Assembly: GCA_027186245.1 (NCBI GenBank)
Contig: CP114486.1
Span: 496,001-560,000 of the forward strand
Reading direction: 5' to 3'
Length of the DNA stretch: 64,000 bases
Source of the DNA: Coriaria nepalensis
Lineage: Eukaryota > Streptophyta > Magnoliopsida > Cucurbitales > Coriariaceae
The notes beneath the pieces are model-generated. The model did no database searches and was not told the DNA's origin. It saw nothing but the letters and a program-made list of their open reading frames with translations. Positions 34,645 through 45,528 of this stretch are shown in pieces. How positions within the stretch are numbered: the first letter of the stretch is position 1; each line of letters opens with the position of its first letter. A program made the translations under genes and the position numbers.

Positions 34645-36258
34645 GATATTTACTATGTTCGTTATAAAATAAGAAACCAACTTGGAGTTTTTTTATGAGA
34701 GAGAGAGAGAGAGATAAATAGGAAGAGAGCTGGAAAGATATGGCGGAATAAGCAGACGAAGAAATCGTTATATATAAAGTAGTGGAGAATTGAAAGAGAA
34801 GAGAAGGAAATGGTGGTAAGTCAATATTATTTGGTACCGGCCTTGGTTTTACCATTCAAGAGACGTGTCTTGGGGTAACTGTTTGAAATCACATCATCCG
34901 ATGAGATGGTACATATATAGACGCTGTTCTGCTCTTTGTTTTCTCTCCTGCGCGCAGATTTACCTTTTGATCGAGAAGAGACTGTTACCAAACAGAAATG
35001 GACACAAAGTGCACTGTCATTAAATGGCGCGCGGTGATTGGTTGCCGCATGTCACAAGTACTCGGTATCCAGTCTGGAGGGAGAAATCTCAGTACGTAGA
35101 ACGGTAGAAGGAGCTAGCCAGCCAGTATGGCGCCACGTTAGTCCCCTCTGCTGACGCTCTGTAGACCTTGCTACAGTAACACTAGAATGTAATGCGTCAT
35201 TGCGTCCATACGTAGATGTGCATGGCTCCAATCTCCAAGCCATAACAGGCCTCCTTTCAAGCCGAGCCGCGACCATCTAACGATTCCAATCTGTCAATTT
35301 GACACTTAGTCCAATTGGCCAGCCGCCACTTCCCTGTCTCTGTCTCTCTTCCTGTTCTTCTTTTTTATTTATCAGATTTTTGTTTTTGTTTTTATTTTTA
35401 TTTTATATCACGTTTACATTGACTGATTCCGTTTCAGATCATTCTACAATAAATTACATAAATTTTATATATAATCAAAATAAATGTAAAAGTGCCGGAG
35501 TGCATGAAGCCCCGTAGTAATTTTATAATTATTACTCACGTATTTATTATTCTTCAACATCATGATCATGATCCGAGTTGTATAGCACAGAATCTTTTCA
35601 AAATTCCAATCGATTTAACCCAATTAAACTCATCCCATTACGTTGAAAGTATGCAACGTATTTTGAATTGCTTCAATAGTCATGAATCGGCTTGGGTAGG
35701 TTTAGGGATAGGATATAGTCGTTATGTGCATTAACCGAAAAATACACTAACATTAATGATAGCGAACTTTAATTTGAATCTTACCACTTGCTAGACCTGC
35801 AAATACATGCAATTTGTAAGGTTTATTGATTGCTTGACGACGCTGTTAGAGTGAAGAACTGGTATACCCTGCTTTGAAAGTGACGTCTAGTTTGGACAGA
35901 ACTAGTATTAACTGTACAATGTACTTGATAACTTGAATTGTGATAGATGAATTCCACGCATGTTCTAAATTAACTTCTCCATGAAAATACCTCTCCAGCC
36001 TCAAGCTGCGCTAGTATCACTCCTCAACACGATAACTAGCACTGTACATTGCACAGTGATAATTGATTGACCCGGCTGCTTGTTTAAACAATCATACATA
36101 GAAGATATCTTGAAAATATTGTGTATCAAACATCTAATGAATCGTAGAGTCGATCTAGTGATTAATACCGCAGTCTTAAATTATATCTATTTTAACATCT
36201 TGTGTTTGAATTTTATAGAGACCATTTGTCTTAACCATTCGTGAGGGTTGGTCTAAAA

Positions 36259-36261
<3 letters not shown>

Positions 36262-36301
<40 letters not shown>
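36262..36301. repeat. (TA)n microsatellite
   Basis: About 20 uninterrupted TA units, the longest dinucleotide run in the window. Shorter TA runs at 36837-36860 and 37352-37378 lie in the same spacer. Confidence 0.95.
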
Positions 36302-36303
<2 letters not shown>

Positions 36304-37347
36304 CCCATATCATGACTATTACTCTTTCTTTAATAATTTCGTCAACAAAAGTTTGGGGGCAGTTTGAAAACCAAAAAAAAAAAAAAAAAAGTATTGTTAC
36401 GAATTAATTGTTGATTGAAACTGATTTATCTATATCACTCACTATATAAAATGCAATGTATAGACATGAGTAAGATGAGTCTAATTTCCATTCTAATCAT
36501 GGTCAAATGTCAATGCTAATTAAATTTATTACCATCTCATGTTTTTCTACATCGATCATTAATGTTTGGGACCCGCTGTCTTCTTTGGCTTATTGTATAT
36601 CTTAGCGTACAACGAGGAATGAACTTTAACGACCAATTGATTATTTACTCGGCCTATAGAGGCTAATATGCTATAGCTATACTATTACTAGGTATAACTC
36701 TAAAACTATTACTATACTCTAAATATCATCATATTTAAGAAATGAGTCAAACTAAGCATAAAGTACTCTTGCTTACTATTTTTCTCATAACTTTTCCACT
36801 TGTCATTTTTGGATGGGTTCTAGTGATTCTAGTCAATATATATATATATATATATATATATTTTCTTCTTATGGTCAAATGAAGAAATTGTTAAACAAGA
36901 GGAAGTTGAAGTTAGAGTTAGAGTGGGGGTGGCCTCATCTAATTACTTCAATCAAGGTTTGGTCTCTCATTAGAAAGAATCTTAGAGAAAATAATACTAA
37001 ATATTATAGTAAACAAGGAAGGATTTTTAACTACTGAGATCAGCGATTACATCAAATTTCTAACTACCTGGAAGAGGAAAAAATGAACAACATCGAGTCC
37101 AGCTGCTCAGCAAATGCTCTTATTTTCTCTGTTTTCTATCTGGATTAGGTGGATCCCGTGTGAACATTAAGTCTAATTATTGATACTTACTGTGAATTTT
37201 CGATAATCTTGTTTGTGGTTGTACAATCAATTGAGCTAGAAAGGACATTTATTTATTTATTTTTTTATTTTTTTCTATTTTTCTTGTTTTTTTATTTCAT
37301 TATTATTCAATGATCTGTACGTATTTTTTGCTGGCTAGAACTAAAAT

Positions 37348-37384
<37 letters not shown>

Positions 37385-37506
37385 ACATAGTTTAATTTCG
37401 TAATTAATCAATTAGTTAATGAAAGTATCTAGTGTTGTGTATTGTATTTATTGCATTATTAACCAATCAAGGATTCGAGTATAGTATTAATAGTATATGC
37501 TCGCAT

Positions 37507-37528
37507 CATGCATGCATGCATGCATGCA
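37507..37528. repeat. (CATG)n array of overlapping RY motifs
   Basis: Five consecutive CATG units give four overlapping copies of CATGCA, the RY element bound by B3-domain factors. It lies about 620 bases upstream of the first wound-induced gene. It may be only a tetranucleotide microsatellite. Confidence 0.8.
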
Positions 37529-37683
37529 AATCTACGTTATGATTATTTTACTCGAATACAAGATTTCTATACGTCTAAATATACGTATATATAATAAATA
37601 TAACCAGTTAACACGCTGATACATGCAACTTTGTCGCATGGATGAGGTGGACTGTCCAATTATAACCCTCAACCTTATAATAC

Positions 37684-37796
37684 CTAGTTCGTTTCCTTCT
37701 TACGTACAATTTAACTTTTTTGGCCCTTTTAACACTGGTTCTAGTTTCATTCTTACGTACAATATGACTTTGTTTGGGCCCTTTAACTCTGGTTCT
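37684..37796. repeat. Imperfect tandem duplication of about 56 bp
   Basis: Two adjacent segments (37684-37742 and 37741-37796) share CTAGTT at the start, TTCTTACGTACAAT in the middle and CTCTGGTTCT or CACTGGTTCT at the end, with small indels. Confidence 0.75.
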
Positions 37797-38150
37797 AACA
37801 GACTGGGCCTTCCGAATTGAAGGGAATGAGCCCATGATGAAGGGAAAACAGGCTCAAAAGCCCCAAGTAATCAAGTACTATACTTAAAGTGAGTATTGTG
37901 CAAGTAATTAACTTCCTAGAAAGTTCGGCATTGGGAAAAGATAATTAAGCACCTGGTTTTCTTTCCAAGACTGTTGGCCAGGTTAACAAGCATACGCCTT
38001 TTTCTCTCTCTCTTTCACTTTAATCTTCATATATATATATATAGTCAAATCCTCTACTCAGTTCTCAGTTAAGAAACCAGACCCAGATCGTAAAACATTA
38101 AAACCCATTAAAACAAAAGGACTGCTTTGGATTCTCATAGAACTAAGAAA

Positions 38151-38420
38151 ATGAGTGCACCTATCCGAGCGTGGTTTGTGGCGGCGAGCATCGGAGCGGT
38201 GGAGGCGCTGAAAGATCAGGGAGTATGCCGGTGGAATAATGTGATAAGATCCGTTCATCAACATGCAAAAAGCAAAGTGGCCAGATCTCTTTCTCCGGCC
38301 AACAAGCTATCAGCCGCTTCTTCTTCAGCCATTTCTAACAGGATCAAGAGGTCTCGAGATGAGAGGATGAGGAAAGTCATGGATTTGAGCTGCTTCGGTC
38401 CTAATACTACTAGATTTTAA
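38151..38420 (+). CDS. Wound-induced protein family (DUF3774), copy 1
   Basis: An intronless 89-residue frame. The family core is clear: RAWFVAASIGAVEALKDQGV, then CRWN, a Ser-rich middle with SSSAISNRIK, and the C-terminal signature VMDLSCFGPN. The family consists of small basic proteins of unknown biochemical function whose genes are strongly induced by wounding, hypoxia and other stress; some release or act as small defence peptides. It is the first of four same-strand copies within 3 kb. The ATG is the first in the frame and follows a purine-rich leader; a short TA run near 38030 could serve as the TATA region. Confidence 0.92.
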   Translation: MSAPIRAWFVAASIGAVEALKDQGVCRWNNVIRSVHQHAKSKVARSLSPANKLSAASSSAISNRIKRSRDERMRKVMDLSCFGPNTTRF

Positions 38421-39391
38421 CGAGTTCTTTTGTAGATACAAGGATCTGATGTCTGATTTGATCATATAATTTTGTTTCCATCTAAGCTATGAGTAATGAA
38501 AATCATATGTTCTTTATATCCTGCTAATCTGAAGTTCTTTATTTATTTATTTTTTAACCCATTTATAACAAAATGTTAATACAACTGAGATATTCAGGAA
38601 AAAAGTGGATTTTGATTAATTATTATTAGACCCAATCATAAAGATTAAAATTGTGTAAACCCATTTTGCCGAAACCATACAAGAAGAAATGAAGAAGCTA
38701 ACATAGCCCTCTGAATCTAACTTGGGTAGGATCTTTTTTTTTTTTTCCTTTCGAAATTTATGAATCTGACTTCTATCAATCTCAGACAGTTTTATCATTC
38801 TATTTTAACCAGGTATAGTTGCAGGTTAAACAACATATGAATAAAACAGGTCTAGTTCAGACAAAGAAAAGTGTTGACAAAACAATATTTATTGTTGATG
38901 TGTGCAGTGTGCTTGATATGAAACTGTCTCTGTTTCTGCTCGACTCATTCTCTAAGAATTGAACTTCTGAAAACAAAAATAAAAGATTTTTAAATTGAAG
39001 AGCATCTGCTTCACATTTCTAATCACGAGAAGGAAGACAAAACTGTAAGTAACTTATGTCCACGTGTTAGTCTCATATGTCCCCACCCTACCCTTTCCAC
39101 CCATGGTTTGCATATTACCGGCCATTGTTTCCATGTCACTCCAAGTGGTCCAGATTCTACTTACAAGACGAAAAAGATGGGTGTTTTGGATTCCAAAAAC
39201 CAGTGGGATTCTCCCAAACTGCTGCTAATACTGCCCTGTCATGCCCTGCCCATTGTTTTACTACACTCTCTCACTACACTCTACCACTTCCTTGTATAAA
39301 AGAATCACCATCCTATCTCAACAATCGTCAAGAACAAAAATCCCATCTTACAAAATCATTAAGAGTCTAATTCAAAGCAAGAGAAGCAAGA

Positions 39392-39658
39392 ATGAGTTCA
39401 ACAAGCAGAGCTTGGGTTGCAGCTGCAAGCATTGGAGCAGTGGAAGCCTTAAAAGATCAGGGAATCTGCAGGTGGAATTATGCTCTGAGAACACTCCAAC
39501 AACATGCCAAGAACAACATCAGATTATATTCTCTAGCCAATAGGATCTCTCCTCAATCTTCTTCTGCAATATCTAACAAGATCAGACAATACAAGACTCA
39601 GCAATCTGAGGATTCACTTAGAAAAGTCATGTATTTGAGTTGTTGGGGTCCTAACTGA
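39392..39658 (+). CDS. Wound-induced protein family (DUF3774), copy 2
   Basis: An intronless 88-residue frame that aligns along its whole length with copy 1: SRAWVAAASIGAVEALKDQG, CRWN, SSSAISNKIR and VMYLSCWGPN. The C-terminal CWGP is the family norm, whereas copy 1 has CFGP. The spacing to copy 1 is about 970 bases, of ordinary AT-rich spacer. A TATA-like tataaa lies near 39294, about 100 bases upstream of the ATG. Confidence 0.93.
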   Translation: MSSTSRAWVAAASIGAVEALKDQGICRWNYALRTLQQHAKNNIRLYSLANRISPQSSSAISNKIRQYKTQQSEDSLRKVMYLSCWGPN

Positions 39659-40063
39659 CCTCCTTCCAATAAATTTTGTAAATTACATTATTGAATCTGT
39701 AATAAACTCTGCCTCTGGTTCTAACTTCTACTTCTCTACTTGTGTTCTGAAAGTGCAAACTTTCATCTGATATCACTATGCAAGAGCATCCACTCCAAAA
39801 TTAGGTGTGAACAGTTGCGGAAATTTCTAAGCTAATATCAACTTTATGTTATAAACAATCCCAATAAATTTAAGTTATTCTTTGCTTTCTCAGAAGGCAT
39901 AAATTATCAAAGATTCCTGCTGACTGCTGCCTATGTAGTATATATAGATAAGAAGGGCTCTCCATTAGCCCCTCTTAATACCCATTAAAACTAAATTGAA
40001 TATTAAAAAAAAAAAAGAAGAAGGAGAAATCGTATCCATTTTGAATTGTATAATTGAGGAAAG

Positions 40064-40310
40064 ATGAGTTCTAGGAAGCAGAGTATGGATAGTGGTGACT
40101 AGTATTGGAGCTGTTGAGACACTGAAGGATCAAGGAGTTTGGAGGTGGAATCATTGTATCAGGTCGTTTTATCAATCTAAGAGTCTTTACACCACTTCTT
40201 CTCCTTCTTCTTCTTTCATTTCTGAGAAGATGAAGGTTTCTAAGGAGGAGGAGAAGCACCGGAAAATGTTGAAATTCAGCTGCTGGGGACCCACTACTCT
40301 TAGACCCTGA
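40064..40310 (+). pseudogene. Wound-induced protein family copy 3, start out of frame
   Basis: The body of the protein (from TSIGAVETLKDQGVWRWN to FSCWGPTTLRP) is open and well conserved. The only suitable ATG (40064, giving Met-Ser-Ser like copy 2) is in another phase and meets TAG after 12 codons. One extra A in the aggaagca stretch near 40073-40078 explains this: without it the N-terminus would align with copies 1 and 2. The copy is either a fresh pseudogene, a sequencing error in a purine run, or is initiated at a non-AUG codon. Confidence 0.75.
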
Positions 40311-40854
40311 TCAAGTTTTATGCTTGATTCAATTCATCTCATGTCTTAGACTCTATCCTTAGTTTATAGATTGTTGACCACAGAAATGCATATTTATATT
40401 TGTTTGACGAATTCTCTGCTTTGAAAAATATATGGGCAAGAATTAATAAACATCTCTCTGTTTGATTAATTACTACGTGCGGGCAATGAACAAAGTCAGC
40501 AACGGTGTGTACAAAAACAAGGCTCCCAAAAAAAAAACAAAAGGTGAAGAAAAATGAAAGAGCTTGTGTTTTTGGCACGTGCTAAAAAGGGCACCATGGT
40601 TTAATCGAAACCAGTGCTAGATTCCTAGGAGCTGAGATCAAAACCAGTGCTTGCTTGATTCCTCCCGTTCTCAGTCTTTTTTCATATAAAAATATATATG
40701 TATATATTTGTACTAAATTGACTGGCTAAACTTAAGCTGTCTACTGGGTCAATATAGGAATTTTAAATAGCCCCCTCCATAAATACTAACCCTTTTGATT
40801 AATCATTCACTTTCTCTAGTGATCTCTGTACCGAAAAAGTAAGGAAGATCAAAG

Positions 40855-41070
40855 ATGGGCGGTCGTAGTGAAGGGGAAGAAGTGTCGAAGCATGAAATGA
40901 GATTGAAGAAGATGGAGGAGCAGAGATACTATGGGGTTTTTGGAAATGAATCGGGTGGGAAGAAGATGGAGGGCAACAACAACACCGTCAAGGACAAGAA
41001 TGATGAGAAGAGGAGGAGAGAAAAGGCAGAGAATCTTGTCCATCTCATCTGCTGGGGACCTGATTGGTGA
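40855..41070 (+). CDS. Small Lys/Glu-rich protein with wound-induced-type C-terminus, copy 4
   Basis: An intronless 71-residue frame, highly charged (Lys, Glu, Arg, Gly) and without the SIGAVEALKDQG core. Its last residues, NLVHLICWGPDW, match the C-terminal SCWGP signature of the three genes upstream. The position immediately after them suggests a diverged family member in which only the tail is conserved. A similar short CWGP-tailed subgroup exists among plant DUF3774-like proteins, as I recall, but I cannot verify this. Function unknown. Confidence 0.65.
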   Translation: MGGRSEGEEVSKHEMRLKKMEEQRYYGVFGNESGGKKMEGNNNTVKDKNDEKRRREKAENLVHLICWGPDW

Positions 41071-42623
41071 TATATATTATATAGCAAGCAAATTATATCA
41101 ACTACTGTTTTCTCTTCTCCTTCGAAAATGTAAACTACTGCTTTCTCTTCTCTTCTATGTGTCTATGACCAATATAAAAACTTGTATATATGCATGGAAA
41201 AGATCTGAAATCTTTTGAGCTATTATTCCGATTTAAAGGAAAAATATTCAATAAATAATAATAAAAAAAAGGTTGATGATGATGATGATGATCACTACTT
41301 TCCTGTTCAGAGGACTGTCGTTTAAAATAATTGCACTGAAATTTGATTATTAGGGTCCGACTTGGATCGGTCCATCTCAGATCAGAACTAGGGCAGGTGG
41401 CCGCCAGAGTTTCCACCTCCGGTTTTGCCATTACCGACTTGTCCGCTTTGGCAGATGAGAGATACGTCGTCGTAATATTTTCGCCATACTAGTAGTAGTA
41501 TTACTACTATATAAGCCAAAGCGACGGACACATGGCAAGGTCCAATGCGTCTTTCACGGTGGTGCCGTCTGCTGCGGCAGGGTTCCCCCTGGCTCCTAAC
41601 GCAACGGCGTAGACTACAACTTTCTAAAACGTTCTGGTATGTTCGGTCCTTTTTACCAACGGTTTCTAGCGACTACTGAAAAGTAAAAACAGAGCTACAA
41701 GACAATACAGTAGATTTCGTATGAAACACAAAACGTGGACAGGAATGAAAATTAAGATTGTGCATGATCCATGTTTCAAGATAACTCCAGAAAATAAGAG
41801 AAATAGTGTCTCAAATTGTTCTCGGAAACTAGTTCTAACCGCACATTTTGATTGGTCTCTGGCAAAAAGAGAAACATCCTTTCTGCTGGACAAAATGCAA
41901 CCATATGGAACGGATGAATGCATTTTATCAATACAGATTGTTGTAATAGTAATCTTCTACATTTTCTGATTTAAAATCTCATGAATAGACAGTATCACAA
42001 GTTCACAACCTTACATGTTCAAGTCAGTATAATTTGATTTGGTACAATTTTATCATACTCAATCTCGATATTTTTAATGATATAATTTGATTTAGTATAA
42101 TTTTATCATACTTAATGTATTACGTAATCTATTTATTGATATTAGACGATCAATATCAATTATTTTTTAAATATTGATCGTAAATTCCAACGAACCAAAT
42201 ATTTTGTGTGTACTGTCACGTAATTGGCAAACCTACATCCATAGAAGACAATCTTCGTGTCCAAGTTCAACTTGAACCAGAATAATAATCCATTTACATC
42301 TTTTCCATGCATAAAAACAAGCATCATCATCTTCATTCTTTGTCTTTTTAACAGCGTACTATTCCATGTATAGAGACTGTAGCAAGTTTGAGAATAATCC
42401 ATATATGTACATTCAAATATACACGTGGCAGGGTCAGTAGCACCTAGTCTATATATTTGTCAAGGCTTTATGCAAATCTCCACCACCAAAACCTTACCTT
42501 CATTCATCTTTTAGCTCACTCTCTTTCTTCTTCTCATTATCAACTGGAGCTTTTTTTCTAGAAAAAAAGTGCAAGAAAAAAGTTGCTTTTTTTATTTGCC
42601 TTATCAGTAAGCACAAAGCAGCC
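41071..42623. other. Spacer upstream of the dynein light chain gene
   Basis: AT-rich. An imperfect direct repeat of about 36 bases, containing ataatttgattt and ttttatcatact, occurs at 42028-42063 and 42081-42116. A (GAT)n run lies at 41275-41292. Small open frames have no recognisable content. Confidence 0.5.
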
Positions 42624-43040
42624 ATGCTAGAAGGCAAAGCAGTGATCGGAGAGACTGATATGCTGCAGACCATGCAGCAAGATGCGCTAGACCTTGCGGC
42701 GAAAGCACTTGATTTCTTTGATGTTACAGAGGCTACTGAGATTGCTCGCTTTATAAAACAGGTGTGAATGAAGATATGATTTGTTATCGTTATACTCAAA
42801 ATCAGTTCCTGGGATTGTATTGATTGAACTTTTCTTTTCTGGGAGCAGGAATTTGACAAGACGTACGGACCAGGATGGCAGTGTATTGTAGGGACAGATT
42901 TCGGATCGTTTGTGACGCACTGCTTTGGATGTTTCATTTACTTTTGTGTCGGAAATCTTGCAATTCTGCTCTTCAGGGGTTCTGCTGCTCAAGAAGCTGA
43001 GAACCAGTTTGCAGATGTTCTTGAATCTGTCAAAGCTTGA
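42624..43040 (+). CDS. Dynein light chain LC8-type protein
   Basis: Two short exons (42624-42761 and 42849-43040) join in phase to give 109 residues. LC8 landmarks are [59 protein letters not shown] and the final [10 protein letters not shown] strand that forms the dimer and peptide-binding groove. Flowering plants lack cytoplasmic dynein heavy chains, so these proteins act as general dimerisation hubs, for example with nucleoporins or myosins. Both exons are too small for a standard open-frame cut-off. The gene lies close to myosin VIII, matching the pair At4g27360 and At4g27370. Confidence 0.93.
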
Positions 43041-44157
43041 AGCTTTTTTGTCTTTCCTCTTTGTTTTTGTTTGTTTATAGTCTTCTTCTAGAAATCTAGT
43101 TTGTGTTTTGTAAAATGGTAATTCACAAAACATACAGAAAATGTTATCCACATACTGTAGGCTTTATTTGCGTTCTCTGTTTCAACCTTATCTCCATATA
43201 TATATATTTTTTCATAAGCTGAAAAAAATTGCTAAATTGTATATGGCCGTCTTTAAATTATCCAACTTCTTCACAAAAAAAACAAACATGCTCCAATCAC
43301 TCATCCTTTGGGTTGGAAAAACGAAACACGCATAACTTTTCTTAGGGATTAGTTCCGGAGCTTTTGGTGATTATGATTACTCTTAAAACCCTGTATTGGA
43401 TTGTACTTTGAACTGGACCTTATACTATGGGCCGATTTTAAATTTATAATTGGTAATCAAGCCCACACCTCAAAATTATAAAATAAATATAAAATATAAG
43501 AAAATATTTATAATTATGATAAAATTAAATATTAAAAATATTTCAAATAAAATATGGATATGGATCGATGATTACTGGAGTGGCAAAGAAGATACCATAA
43601 CATGTGTAAGGTAGTCGATACCATGATATTGTAATTGGATTATTAACGACTGCAGAAAAAGCATTCGTCAATAACATCAAACACTTTATATTCATATAAT
43701 CATGAATAGAGTTTGTATTAATCTCTAATGAATTGTTCACAGTACTCATAATTTGGGGAAGAAGAAAATGCTCTGAAATGGAACCAGAACCCTCTGGAGT
43801 GTAGACACCTGTATATATATATACATAAAACATCATGTGTATATATGAATATTTGACCAGATAATATATGGATAAAAAGATATCAGTTCGAGATACTTCA
43901 AAATCCTTACAAGTTTTCTGATTGGCTGATTCCAACCTCAAAAATATCGACCACAATTTTCCCCCTCTCCAATTCTTCACCACCCATTCCTCTCTCTCTC
44001 TCTCTCTCTCTCTCTCCCCCCTGCTCACTGAATTAAGAATTTATATGAACACGTACCCTTCTTCAATCTTCATTACATCATTCCATTATTCAACTCCTAA
44101 ACACACAGTTTCATTGTTCCAACTGCCATTTACCTGAAATATTTGGGAAGGGAAGTC
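43041..44157. other. Spacer and LHCB3 promoter
   Basis: This includes the dynein light chain 3' UTR and the LHCB3 promoter and leader. A CT run (43990-44016) lies about 140 bases before the LHCB3 start, a common pyrimidine patch in photosynthetic gene leaders. No other gene is visible. Confidence 0.6.
43990..44016. repeat. (CT)n pyrimidine tract in LHCB3 leader region
   Basis: Thirteen CT units about 140 bases upstream of the LHCB3 start codon. Such Y-patches are frequent near plant core promoters; here it may also be a microsatellite. Confidence 0.85.
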
Positions 44158-45168
44158 ATGGCAGCTGCTGCTAGCTCTAGCACTCTCCTTAGAGCAACCC
44201 CATTTCTGGGCCAGAGCAGAGGCTCTAGCTCTAACGCCTTAAGAGAATTTGTCTCTATGGGAACTGGAAAATACACCATGGTTGTTTTTCTTACATCACC
44301 TTTCTATCTAAACTACCTATCTCTTCTGAGTTCTCTGATTTTTTTCTGTGTTTCTGTTGGGCAACTTGCTAATTTTGTGTTGTGACATGAACAGGGGAAT
44401 GAGTTGTGGTACGGACCAGACAGGGTAAAGTATTTAGGACCATTTTCTGCCCAGACTCCTTCCTACCTGACCGGAGAATTCCCTGGTGATTACGGATGGG
44501 ACACTGCCGGATTATCTGCTGATCCAGAGGCATTTGCAAGGAACAGGGCTCTTGAGGTAAAATTCATTTATCATCAAGATTCTCAATCTTACTCCATAAT
44601 GGTTCTGTAAAACTAGAAGGTTTCTGATTGCATTTTCTTCATGCAAAAATTTTTGTAGGTGATCCACGGCAGGTGGGCCATGCTCGGAGCATTGGGATCC
44701 ATCACCCCAGAAGTCCTTGAGAAATGGGTCAAAGTGGACTTCAAGGAGCCAGTCTGGTTCAAAGCCGGAGCCCAAATCTTCTCGGAAGGAGGGCTAGACT
44801 ACTTGGGCAACCCCAATTTGGTTCATGCTCAGAGCATCTTAGCAGTGTTGGGCTTTCAGGTGGTTCTGATGGGTCTTGTTGAAGGCTTCCGCATCAATGG
44901 CCTGGAAGGAGTAGGAGAAGGGAACAACTTGTACCCTGGCGGTCAATACTTTGACCCATTGGGTCTTGCTGATGACCCTGTCACTTTCGCTGAGCTTAAG
45001 GTCAAGGAAATCAAGAATGGTCGCCTTGCTATGTTTTCTATGTTTGGATTCTTTGTGCAGGCCATTGTTACCGGAAAAGGCCCTCTCGAGAACCTCTTGG
45101 ACCACCTTGACAACCCAGTTGCTAACAATGCCTGGGTTTATGCCACCAAGTTCGTGCCTGGATCATGA
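44158..45168 (+). CDS. LHCB3: Chlorophyll a-b binding protein 3, light-harvesting complex II (LHCB3)
   Basis: Three exons (44158-44280, 44395-44556 and 44659-45168) close in phase to give 264 residues; the Arabidopsis protein is 265. It binds chlorophyll a/b and carotenoids in the M-trimer of photosystem II antenna in the thylakoid. A Ser/Ala-rich transit peptide leads to [18 protein letters not shown]. The three membrane helices carry the ligands ExxHxRWAMLG (helix [16 protein letters not shown]), the central VLMGLVEG and [19 protein letters not shown]. The C-terminus is [13 protein letters not shown]. As in other LHCB3 proteins the mature N-terminus is shortened and lacks the phosphorylatable threonine of LHCB1/2. 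It ends tail to tail with the myosin gene, 360 bases away. Confidence 0.97.
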
Positions 45169-45528
45169 ATCAAATCATTTTTCATTTCCCTGTGTGATTG
45201 TGATTCAAACATGTAGATTATCTTGATGTTGAGGACTCTTCTATGCCACTGTAATTTTCCGCTACTTATAATATCATGATTCAAGAAAAGATTCTTCACA
45301 AATTTGAACACTTATTCTATTTCTTTGCTACTAGTATTGCATGAGAATAATGTTACAATAATGAGACAACAAACTTTAAGCTGATAAACTAATCTACAGT
45401 AAGAAATCTCTCCGAATATACCTAAGCTATCCACAGTCTAATAAAGATTATCATTCAGTAACAACATTGGTACGAAAGTCCCAGTGTATCCATATTACAA
45501 CACCCTTCTGTCTTCCTAAAACAATGTA
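45169..45528. other. Convergent 3' UTR spacer, LHCB3 and myosin
   Basis: A 360-base spacer between convergent stop codons. It can only hold the two 3' UTRs. Nothing else is seen. Confidence 0.7.

Larger units (their letters stand above)
34645..38150. other. Long AT-rich spacer between MYB and wound-induced cluster
   Basis: This contains the MYB promoter (GA run near 34698-34713), several TA microsatellites (36262-36301, 36837-36860, 37352-37378), a CATG array (37507-37528) and an imperfect direct duplication (37684-37796). Small open frames here are AT-biased and show no conserved motifs. No gene is visible across about 3.5 kb. Confidence 0.6.

Noticed and set aside
36262..36301. TA run considered as a promoter or origin-like element
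   Set aside because: Simple dinucleotide microsatellite; no adjacent gene start.
36813..37037. A 74-codon frame after a TA microsatellite
   Set aside because: The start is in the microsatellite (Tyr-Ile repeats) and the rest is Lys/Leu-biased AT-rich sequence without family resemblance.
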